Shown here: piece by piece, positions 46,603 to 56,885 of the stretch | Layout: the number at the start of each line of letters is the position of its first letter | Numbering within the stretch: position 1 is the stretch's first letter | Notes under the pieces: generated by a model | Database searches by the model: none | What the model saw: the letters and a program-made list of their open reading frames with translations, nothing else | Told to the model about the DNA's origin: nothing | Assembly: GCF_905220365.1 (NCBI RefSeq) | Contig: NC_061124.1 | Span: forward strand, 2,668,501 to 2,732,500 | Reading direction: 5' to 3' | DNA length: 64,000 bases | From: Vanessa cardui | Taxonomy: Eukaryota; Arthropoda; Insecta; Lepidoptera; Nymphalidae | Program-made: the position numbers and the translations under genes

Positions 46603-49600
46603 CTAAGAAAAAAAATGAGTATTAGAAAATGAAACTATGATTTTTATATACAGTAGAAGTTGATTTGAAAATCCAACTGAGAAGTTGTCTAAAGATATTG
46701 ATTGCCCTTTAAAGTAGCCAAAGCAATTTCTTCTAATGTCAATTTCCTTCCAAATATAGAGTATTTTAATGTTTATTGCCTGTTTCGGTCAGTGTTAGTG
46801 ATTTTCGGCTTTATTACAAAAACCCTAATTACTAAATAGTGTTTCAGTCACGAAAATGTACATAACTAGTTGTAAAAATTATTTGGAGTTCCGAAGAAGG
46901 AGTCATAAATTTTAATACGTATAGATATATATCACATATATCATAAAATTATAAAAACCATTAGATTATAATCTATTTAGCGCAATTGTAAACTGTCGAA
47001 AAATTGTGAACCTTTATACAACTTACAATGAAACACATACAATGTCGATAGTTCATGATATTTCGGTTCGATAGATTATAATCTACCGAAAAGTAATGCG
47101 TTAAATTGTAAACAGTATGTTACGGTTCACAATTTATCGATAGTTCACAATCTCGCGAGATAGATTATGACCTAACGGTATTTACAATTTTACGGTGACA
47201 TATATAAAACATTTCCCACCGTAGATAAAATTTTGTCCAAAGCTTGACTGGCAATGCGTTGATGGCATTAATTCCGTCTTTTGTATATGAAGTCCTTTCT
47301 GTATTTTCATTTTACATATAATAAATATACTACATCAAGAACTATGTACATACAGATGCGTAAATATATCATGACAGATTGTACATAGTCATCGTAGCGA
47401 CTGGTTTATAAGCCTGCTATCAAAGGATGTTCAATGGGCTGGACCAATTTCGGGATTTGCCGCAGGTGCGCATTCATTCTGCTAATGGCTATGATATCAA
47501 TATCCTGTATTCGAATAACCAAATATTCCTTTTCATGTTTTAAAACTACGACACAACACCAGATGTATATAAAGCTTGAATAAATGGTAAAAACCAAGTG
47601 CTTTTTCTACATTTGAGGAAAAAATTTGAAGCATGTTGATATAAGCGTGGAAGATTTTCTTAAACAGTTTACCTACGGGGACGAGCATGAGATGAATTAA
47701 AATTGTTTTTAAGTCTTTATTAATACATTAAAGTTAATGTTTCACCTGTTTGACATCTTCCTCCTCTTGTGGTTGGGGTGTGGTAGTTGGCACGTCACAT
47801 TCCTCAGTGGGTGGTACCACACATCTTAGAGAGCGTCTGTCGAACACAAGCATAGCCGGGCAACGTTGGAGCCGGGGGTAACCACCCTGACACTGCCAGT
47901 ACCTGTTGCAGGATTTTCCGAGGGGCACGTTGCCGTTGGGATCTTCATTACAGAGAGCTGGAATAATTTACACAGATTAAATATATTTAAGGCTTTAGTC
48001 AAATCATCTGATTTTTAGGATCTCTTTGGGATGTTGAAGTATTCCAGATAAGTTTGTCCTAGGAGTAAAAACTTGACAGGAGGGATGGTTCTTTTTATGT
48101 CCAGAGGATCGGGATTGCGATTCAACGAGGAAATGCTGCTAACATTGCTGTTACCATTTTATGCTGTCAAGATATATACAATAAGCATTTTTAATTCGTA
48201 TTTGTATATAATTAAGCTTGTAATGTTATTTATTTAAATAAAACTAGTTATAACGGATTTGAATCGCGTATATTAATTATTTTTGACATCCCTTAGGGAT
48301 ATACGCGATTCAAATCCGTTATAACTAGTTTTATTTAAATGTGTAATAATCGCGAAAATTTAAGACAACATTATGTTATTTATTCTTATGTTTGTAAAGT
48401 AAATTTACATAATTTATTAACTATATATTTAATACTTAATAAAAAAACGAAATTATTTTACCAACTAACGTGGCAGAAATTATTATAGGTATCTAAATTA
48501 TCCTCGTAGCAGTGAGCTAGTTAGTGTTTGTTAAAAACAACGTAAAATGGAATGGAGGTTGCGCCCAAGTCCGAAGTAACGTGAATTAATTTAGAAGGAA
48601 TTCTGAGAGGCCCAACAATGTCTATTGTTGATTCATCGCATGAATCCGTAATTTAATGTCTATACCATTCGATCCCTCGAAGATTGCGGAACGTGAATTG
48701 ATTTTTAAAAGGTAGCTTAAGTCGATTCTCATTATTTTCTGACTTGAGTTTTATTTCAATCTTGTTTGTGGATTTCGGAATGTTTGCTCCTAAAGACTAT
48801 TACAACATAAAAGTGTGTAAATAAAATAATCGAACGATTTTCTTATACACAAGAATTGGCAAATTTATTTTCAGAAAATCCTAAGAAAATAAATTTAAAA
48901 ACGTGCAATGTGTAATGTTACTTGACTTTTCATCTGAATTATTTGACCTTGGTTATTGGCTTTCCAAAAGGAGGAAATCTATGTTTTTTTCTTTAATTTT
49001 TTTCTTTGTTTTCCAGGATAGGTTTAGACGAAACCATGGTTTGGTTTGGGGGTAATATATAGCGTTTGTATCGTTTGGGTTTTGTAATATTTTTACTACT
49101 TATAAAAAAAGTTTTATCGCGGCCAAATCCTTCATATTAAACATAAAAAGTATAGTTATTAAACTTTGTACTTTATAAACAATAAAAGTTGAATAAAACA
49201 ACCTCAAATACAAAAAGATAATAGATGACCGAAATTAAAAAAAAAAGTTGTATTGTAATGGATTTTCTTAATGATTTGTCTTTATTTACTAAATGTCTAG
49301 TTGTTTTATAAAATAAGATAAACCATTGACCGTAAGCTATTATCCGCTTTACCGCTTTCAGTAATTAGGGTGAAAGTTGTCAGACAGATGCCACTTAGAG
49401 CGCCGATTATGAAGATTGGATATGAGGCATGTTTGAACATATGCGAAAGGCATAATTAAAATAGACGTACTGTTAATATTAACGTAAACTTTTATCTACA
49501 CCCTTGGGAATTCGTAATGTTGTATAAAATCAAAACAATATACGATAGAGGTTGGACCTTGGTTATTTATTAGAGGAAACGAGGTGAATTTCCATGAAAC

Positions 49601-50640
49601 TTGGATAACCTTCGTGTTGGGTGTCCCATGATATTGATTTTACGTAGCAATAGTAAATTGAATGAGTATTTCATGGAATATGGTTCTATAATATGTTTTT
49701 TTTTAACTACTATAATTTTTATAAAATTACTAGCTACTTGACTCGGCTTTGCACGGTGGAATTTATTAAATGGTCACTAGAGTTTTAAGTATCGTTTAGA
49801 GAGGGGGATAGGGGTACAGAAAAACGTTATGGTGCGTTACGATGCGAGGAGGGAGGCTCAAAATCTTTGAAAATTGCATTACGTAATACTTGAACGCTCC
49901 CTAAAATGAATTTAATTTGGACAATTGAGGTATACGGATTGGTAGATTTTTTGGCAAGATTTGCAAGAACTGTTATAAAGCTGTACTTACGATGTTTTTG
50001 ACAGCCGTCAACATTTTCGGGCCAGTCGCACGAGTGGGCGTTCTCATTGTACAACAAACCGCCGATACACAGCTGCTCTGTAGCGGTTCCGTTCCAGCAG
50101 GTCCAGTATCTTGTGCAGGAGGTCTCATGTCCAAAGATTCCATACAACCAATCGCAGTGCTCCGTACCAATTGGTGGGTCTGGTTAAATAAATTTATCGA
50201 ATCAAAAGTCTGCTTTTAGGGCTTCGTGAAAACCCGTAAACGATTGATTTTGATCAGAAATGATTAAACAATTATCATTACATTCTCATAATTAACATTA
50301 GAAAACGTCTGATGAATAATTGGAACTGCCTTTGTGCCTTGATAATTATAAAAAAATATTTAGAAAAAGTTAATATAAATTGATAAAACAGGCGACTTAC
50401 TTATTTGTACTTTAGGGTATTCACAGTAATTCGATCTCCAAGGGTAGTCGCAGCCCTCGGTGACTCCTCTATGCTTTCCCGCGAATACCAATCCGTTAGG
50501 GCAGTCATACTGGACAGCCTGGCCGCTGTCACATTCCCAGTACTTGTCACAGTATTTGTCATCGGCTACGACTCGGGATTTCGTCTTGCATGGATCTTCT
50601 ACTTGAGCACAGGAGGCGATCGCTAAACTGGCTACGAGAG
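46516..50640 (-). CDS. Obstructor/CPAP3-type cuticular protein with three chitin-binding domains, 5' exon not found
   Basis: Exons 50640-50401, 50179-49991 and 47957-47746 join in phase. They encode the end of a signal peptide (LVASLAIASCAQ) followed by three six-cysteine peritrophin-A (ChtBD2) domains: C-KTKSRVVADDKYCDKYWEC to SNYC; HCDWLYGIFGHETSC to DGC; LCNEDPNGNVPLGKSC to EEC. Aromatic chitin-contact residues (KYWEC, RYWTC, RYWQC) are present in all three. Known for the family: obstructor/CPAP3 proteins are secreted, bind chitin and organise cuticle or tracheal matrix. The first exon, holding the initiator Met, must lie above 50641 and end in phase 1; I could not place it. Two C-termini are possible: readthrough of the exon 47957 donor to a stop at 47734 (DVKQVKH), or splicing at CAG|GTGAAA (47746) to a short exon 46602-46516 rich in Gly, Gln, Arg and Asn. 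I cannot assign the obstructor subgroup. Confidence 0.85.
46940..47205. repeat. Palindrome-rich repeat (GATTATAATC family), larger copy
   Basis: It contains AGATTATAATCTATTTAGCG, GATAGATTATAATCTACCGA, several GTTCACAAT blocks and TTTACAATTTTACGGTGACA. Confidence 0.5.
47734..47957 (-). CDS. Third ChtBD2 exon of the CPAP3 gene with unspliced short C-terminus
   Basis: If the GTGAAA donor after CAG (47746) is not used, translation continues for three codons (VKH) to TAA at 47734-47736. AATAAA follows within about 15 bp on the minus strand (complement of 47717-47722), so this form has its own ready polyadenylation signal. The segment also carries the proline/threonine and acidic tail TTTPQPQEEEDVKQ after the third chitin-binding domain. 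Confidence 0.5.
48232..48371. mobile_element. Foldback element (ACTAGTTATAA family), copy 3, loop deleted
   Basis: The arms are separated by only a few bases around TGACATCCCTTAGGGATA, so the copy is nearly a perfect hairpin. It lies in the CPAP3 intron between the second and third domain exons. Confidence 0.75.
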
Positions 50641-50685
50641 CTGTAGAAAAAAAAACAAGATTTTTTAGTATTATTTATTTGTCAT

Positions 50686-50932
50686 TGTTTTTTTTTATGG
50701 TATAGGTTGACGAGCGTAGCGAACGAGGTAGGCGGACGAGCATATGGGCCACCTGATAAAGGGTCACCATCACCCATAGACATTGACGCTGTAAGAAGTA
50801 ATAACTATTCCTTACATCGTCAATGTGCCTTCAACCTTGTCAACTAAGATGTTATGTTCCTTGTGCCTGTAGTTGCACTGGCTCACTCACCCTTAGCTTA
50901 GCGTAGCTTGCTCAAAGCCCAACCATCAAGTA
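50686..50932 (-). repeat. Poly(A)-tailed SINE-like copy just upstream of CPAP3 exon 2
   Basis: It has a T-run and GGACGAGCATATGGGCCACC and lies 45 bp upstream of the exon acceptor (in gene orientation). Confidence 0.65.
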
Positions 50933-52123
50933 AACAGATTTTACATTCAAGTTAAATTATAATACGAATTTAATTGCGCCCCATTTGGCAATTAATTAGT
51001 AAAATTGAGCATAAATTAACTCAAGACTAAAAGGAAATTTAGTAAAAGATCAACTCGAAGCGAAAATCAATTAACTTCCACAGATAATGAACAATTAATA
51101 CGCAACTCATTTACAAGATGGCGTCGAATATTATGTTGAGACACGGAATATTTAATTTGTTTTCGTGATTTCGCATGAAAATATTTCATCAGAGGATCTT
51201 GATGTTTGCATGACACGATCAAATCAAAAGACGAATCAAGTAAACGTTCAAGAATGATTTATTAGGCTTATACTATAAATGGGAAATGTCCGTCTGTTTG
51301 TGACTTAATTACGACAATACATATAAGATAGTCTATGTGAAAGGTGATACTTTAAAAAAAATATCACAGTTAGTTAATGACGGTACCAACAGATAAATAA
51401 AAATACCGAGGAAGGAGTTACTAGAACCGGCTAGTTTTATATACTTTTTTGGTTTATCATGTCGTTGAAACATTTAAAACTTTGCGAATGATTCTCTTCA
51501 TAGAAAAAATCAAGGAATATAAATAAATGCATCATTGATTATGGATCAGTATTTTAATTGCAACGTTCTTTGAACGGAGTTACCTCATTCGGGAGGTGCG
51601 TTTTCCTTATTGAAACATCAACTGTCACAATTTAGAACTGAATTTATATATAAATTTTGAATATTCAATGTTGTCATTTTCTCGTCACCATTTCTATCAA
51701 AAGCTTGCTCTAATTGGATTTTCTTAGTATAACTAATAAACAATTTTTAAGTCTTTTAAAAAAAAAACAAACAAAATCTATTTATTTTTTATGACACACG
51801 TTCTATTATAAATATTTATAAGACAAATTATTTTTACAAGCAATTCAAAGCCCATTACAATCTTTAGTACGTGTTCAGACATAACCAATAACATTACTTT
51901 ATGACCATAACATGTTATGTTATGTTATGAGGCGGGTGCGCCGGCGCAGGTGAAAGCTCTTCCGACTTATGCAACTCAGTCTCTAGTGGCATTGACGACT
52001 AATTCGCATATCTCCATCAATGCGATGACATATGCATGATTTATTTGACGTTTATTTGATTGGGATTTCCGCGAATAAAGATTTTTTAGAAATTTTTTTT
52101 TTTATATCAATCGGTTGTTGGAA

Positions 52124-52168
52124 GTAGGCTATCTATCCAGACGAAGTTCGTCTGGATAGATAGCCTAC
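52124..52168. repeat. 45-nt perfect palindrome
   Basis: Arms of 22 nt (GTAGGCTATCTATCCAGACG plus AA, and the exact complement) flank one base. The arm resembles the end of the poly(A)-tailed SINE-like family. Confidence 0.9.
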
Positions 52169-52841
52169 CTGTTACAGATAGTTTAGTTAGTAGAGTATAT
52201 AGATAGTTTTTCGATTTAAAGGGTGAGTGACTCCGTGTAATTATAAGGAACATAAAATTTTAGGTCCCAATTATTTCTCATATTTCCTTCGCAATGTTTA
52301 TGGTGGTGATCAGCCCATAGTCTACCTATCAATTGCAAAGAAAAGAATATGAATATCCTGAAATGTCATTTTTTGATTTCATTTTTATTGTAGTTATTTT
52401 TTTATAATCTAAATTATTCATTGCGTCCAGTGTCTAGCAAATGGAAAGTGACGCATTCATTCAGTTGTATTTAATTGAGTTTCTCGAAGCGTCCAGACGA
52501 ATCGATATTACATAATAAATTATACATTTGTGATAGCTTTTTTAACGTAATTAAATACGATTTACTTCAGCCTTGATGATTAGACAAGATTATATAAGTT
52601 GTTTCAAAGATGTACTAGGCCGTGCCTCCATTTTAACCGTCATACAAAAAGAGTATAACATTGTTATAATTTCATTATATTTGAGTCTTATCATTAATTT
52701 AGGCTTCCAAGTACGTGTGCTTATTTTCATGAGTGAGTAGTGGTATGTATGTTTGTCCAAGAATTTCTCGAGAACTAGAAGTCGTATTGAGAAGATCATT
52801 TTTAATCAAAGTTGAACTCAGGGAACAGTGTAAATTTCATT

Positions 52842-53429
52842 ATAAATAAAATTTTAACAAAAAGAAAAACCGACTTCAAACAAAACAGTATTTTAAAACA
52901 AATTAAAATGCACTAAAAAGTAATAAAAATAATTGCATATTTAAGATATTTTTGAGAGTCCTCCTAGGTAAAATGAAATGAAAAATATTAGACTACTTAA
53001 AAGTCGATTTACGATTATATAACGTAGTTATAGTTATTGTTATATTTGGAGCCGGTGTCAGCCACAGGCACACGCTTCAACAATCAAAAGAAAGAAGCGA
53101 TACGAGCCTCTTGATTGACCCAGTATAATATCGTATAAAAGGTAATTTGTAAGAAACATTTCTTAAAGTATTCTCGTATTGTTTTTTGATAGGTATAGTA
53201 TAGGGTTGGCTGACACCGACTCCAAGTATAGCAATAATTATAACTACATTATATAATCGTAAATTGACTTTTAAGTAGTCTAATATTTTTCATTTCATTT
53301 TACCTAGGAGGACTCTCAAAAATATCTTAAATATGCAATTATTTTTATTACTTTTTAGTGCATTTTAATTTGTTTTAAAATACTGTTTTGTTTGAAGTCG
53401 GTTTTTCTTTTTGTTAAAATTTTATTTAT
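52842..53429. mobile_element. 588-bp foldback element with 222-bp near-identical arms
   Basis: Arms 52842-53063 and 53208-53429 are inverted copies with six mismatches in 222 that I counted, all within the inner 70 bp. The spacer is 144 bp. Single arms of the same family occur at 35098-35345 and 36795-36995, and a related end at 54360-54545. The outer end carries AAAAAGAAAAACCGACTTCA, a motif widespread in lepidopteran repeats. No open frame of note. Confidence 0.8.
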
Positions 53430-53787
53430 TTTTTGATTTTAAGTGAGGCTGATGTAGACTAACATTTTTTTCTTAATATGGATATATTAAGCGTGCCGTT
53501 TATATGAATCAGAAACTACTTCAGGAACAATTTCAAAAGAAACTTTCGAATAAAGCATAAATAGACTTTCGAAAATGCGGCTTGAATACGTCATGCGGCA
53601 TAAACTACAAGGTACCACCCTTCAATGAGCTGTAATCGACCTCAGTAAAATAACTTTGCAAAAGAGCTATTCGTATGCTATGTCGTACATCATATGACAT
53701 CACATCATATACACAAAATTTAATGAAAGACAGAAAGAAATTCTGCCCCAAATCGCACCCTAACTGTAAGCCGTTTAGGAGTTCCGT

Positions 53788-54044
53788 CAATACATAGTAT
53801 AAAACAAAGTCGCTTTCTCTGTCCCTATATCTTTAAAACTACGCAACGGATTTTGATGCGTTTTTTTTTTAATAGATAGTGTAATTCAAGGGAAAGGTTT
53901 GTGTATATAATAAATGAACAATATAGTAAAGAAACACTGACAATTTTAGAAGTTTGCAATGTGATGTCGTAAATAAACAAATTCTTTAGTACATTTAGTA
54001 TCAGTATTGCACCCGTGAGAAGTCGGGGCGGGTCGCTAGTTGAT
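53788..54044 (+). repeat. Dispersed repeat, possibly Helitron-like, copy 2
   Basis: ATAGTATAAAACAAAGTCGC to GTCGGGGCGGGTCGCTAGT. Confidence 0.5.
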
Positions 54045-54359
54045 TATAATATTCGATTATGACAATTATATGAACATAACCACGTTCCGGAAGGTGATTC
54101 AAATATCCAAGTAACCCATAAATAAAAGATTCGACCGAGTATTGCTAACGTGCTCCTCAGAATTGTTCCGTTCCCTCCCGTTCCCTTAATTTGTCATGGA
54201 TCCTGTGCTCAGAACCTTACCAAACTTTCACCAAACTACCCTTAAAGTATATCCTTTATAATAAAAAGAGAATCATCGAAATTGGTTAACGTGATTTTGA
54301 GTTATTCACCTATTTGTCGCGCATATACATAATGCAAATTTAAGACTTATATCGTTTTC

Positions 54360-54545
54360 ATACGGATACCATCATCGGAAAAAAATTAAAAAAAAATGGG
54401 ACCCCACGGGAAGCACTACCTTTCAAACCAAAAAAAAATTATCAAAATCGGTCCACCCAGTAAAAAGTTATGAGGTAACAAACATAAAAAAAAAAATACA
54501 GACGAATTGATAACCTCCTCCTTTTTGAAGTCGGTTGAAAATGGA
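54360..54545 (-). repeat. Related repeat fragment
   Basis: ACCAAAAAAAAATTATCAAA, AAAGTTATGAGGTAACAAAC and GACGAATTGATAACCTCCTC, ending in TTTTTGAAGTCGGTTGAAAA. Confidence 0.55.
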
Positions 54546-54691
54546 TCTTGTTGTTTTATGAATATATATTTTTTATTTTTAGTTCATTAGCTGTTTCTAA
54601 TTTTAAAGTCGGTTTGTATATAGTAGCTGTTTTATATATTTTAAATTATTTACGTTATGTTTGTTGTCATGCGCCTGAACTTTTTCGGATT

Positions 54692-55300
54692 GGACGATAG
54701 GAATAGGTAAGCAGACGAGCAAATGAACCACATCACACAAATACGTCACCAACCAAATGGTAAGTGATCACCACCACCGTTAAATTTTGAAGTAGTAAAT
54801 ATCACAATTCGTTACATTGCTAATGCTGCCGCGAGGACTTATATATTATGTCCCTTGTGCCTGTAGACACACTGGCTCACTCATACTTCAGACCGGAACA
54901 CAACAATACTGAGTATTGATTTTTTTTATGGAATTGGTTGGCGTCCGAGCATATGGGCCACCTGATGGTAAGTGGTCACCATCACCCATAGACAATGACG
55001 CTGTAAGAAATATTAACTATTCGTTACATCGTTAATGCGCCACCCAACCTTGGGAACTAAGATGCTATGTTCCTTATGCCTATAGTTACACTGGCTCACT
55101 CACCCTTCAAACCGAAACACAACAATACTGCGTACTGTTGTTTAGCGGATATCTGATAAGTGGTTGGTACCCAGGCGGGCTTGAACAAAGCCCTACCACC
55201 AAGTAAAAGATAGATTTTGATAGAATTGTTGTTTGACGGTAGAATATCTGTTGATTGGGTGGTGCCTATCCAGACGGGCTTGCATAAAGCTTCACCAATT
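54692..55300 (-). repeat. Three SINE-like copies in tandem
   Basis: Successive copies lie at 54692-54920, 54922-55202 and, partial, 55220-55300. Each ends near AACACAACAATACTGAGTA or AGACGGGCTTG. The arrangement suggests repeated insertion into the same family. Confidence 0.6.
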
Positions 55301-55935
55301 ACGTTTATATAAAACATGTATCAATATCAATAAATAAATCAAGCGATAAATATCTATAAAATTAAAGGTACTTAAGTCTGTTCATGCATCGTTAACCAAT
55401 AGTATAAAGTTAATAGTATAGTATAGTTCAATTACTTTTTGAACGATAAAAAATTACACGAACAGTTTATCTAATTTATTTGATACGTTACGTGATAGGT
55501 CGATATTATTGATACTTCGCAAATAAATTACCAATGATTGGACGAAGTCACTTTACGTAAGGCGATTACACGCATGCATTGATCTATGTAATATTTTATA
55601 CGGCCTTTGCCTACGAGGGAAATAAATTGACCTAACGATAATTTTATTATAACGGGCTTTTTATGCTTATAAATTTAATTTATTCATTTCATTACAATTG
55701 AGTACAAGCTATTATCGCCGCTTTTGTTATTGAAAATAAGGTTCATATTAAAAATTCAATGTTCTAACATATAAGCATTTCTGAATCGTCATGTTACAGA
55801 AATTCAGGATTAAATTAAACGTCAAGCTTCTACCGGTTCTTAGAAGCGTTGGAAGAAAGTCGGAAGTATTTTTTTTTATTTTTTATAAAACACTAATCCA
55901 ACAACAGATAATTGTATTTATGTTCTCTATTCATA

Positions 55936-56012
55936 TAGAGACCTTCTCCTCAAAGGGAGGGGAGGCCTTAGCCCAACAGTGAAAAATTTACGGGCTGTTG
56001 TTGTTGTTTGTT
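55936..56012 (+). mobile_element. SINE tail fragment
   Basis: GAGACCTTCTCCTCAAAGGG through (TTG)n; the 5' part is missing. Confidence 0.6.
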
Positions 56013-56127
56013 GTTGTCTCTATATCCAAATAATACCTCCACATGTATTATCCATACTGTATGATAAATATTTTATTTTTAAAGATCTTTATAATCTACA
56101 CATATGTTCTAAATAATAGTCAAAGTA

Positions 56128-56885
56128 AAAAAATGAAAGTAAAGTAACAGCCTGTAAATTTCCCGCTGCTGGGTTAAGGTCTCCTCTTCCATTAAGGAGA
56201 GGGTTTGGAACATATTCTAGCGTTTAAGATACAGGCTCGGCCTAGTTTAAACGCTAGTGTTTACTAACCTCAATGTCAACATAAAATCATGTAAAATTAG
56301 GTATTATAGGTTAAGACTAATGTACATTTCTTGGAGTCTTATTTATTATAATAAATTAAGATTATTATTATTATTATTATTATATATTATACTACGCTGT
56401 TCCAATGCGGGTTGGTGAAATGCACGTGTGGCAGAATTTCGATGAAATTAGACACATGCAGGTTTCCTCACGATATTTTCCGTCACCGCCGAGCACGAGA
56501 TAAATAAATAAATAAATAATAATAATAAATAAATAAATATGAGACAACATCACATACATTACTCTGATCCCAATGTAAGTAGCTGAAGCACTTGTGTTAT
56601 GGAAATCCGAAGTAACGACGGTACCACAAACACCCAGACCCAAGACAACACAGAAAACTAATGGTAATCTACATCGACTCGGCCGGGAATCGAACCCGGG
56701 ACCTCAGAGTGGCGTACCCATGAAAATCGGTGTACACAACACTCGACCACGGAGGTCGTCAGGAGGAGGAGGAGGATGAATTATAAATACAAATTAAGCA
56801 CATATATTTATAGTGGTGTTTACCTGGATTTGAACCTGCAATCATCGGTTAAGATGCACGTGTTCTAACCACTGGGCCATCTCAA
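56128..56885 (-). mobile_element. tRNA-derived SINE interrupted by two insertions
   Basis: SINE pieces lie at 56128-56217, 56394-56500 and 56776-56885 in the same order and orientation as an intact copy. The first insertion (56218-56393) is AT-rich and begins with the inverted pair CTAGCGTTTAA / TTTAAACGCTAG. The second (56504-56775) is a different tRNA-derived SINE. Confidence 0.7.
56504..56775 (-). mobile_element. Second tRNA-derived SINE family, nested in another SINE
   Basis: It has a (TAAA)n tail and contains TCGGCCGGGAATCGAACCCG (B-box complement) and GTGTACACAACACTCGACCA (A-box complement). The same family occurs at 62940-63185 on the + strand. Confidence 0.7.

Noticed and set aside
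56363..56388. (ATT)n, (TAAA)n and (GAGGAG)n tracts as functional repeats
   Set aside because: They are ordinary microsatellites associated with SINE tails.
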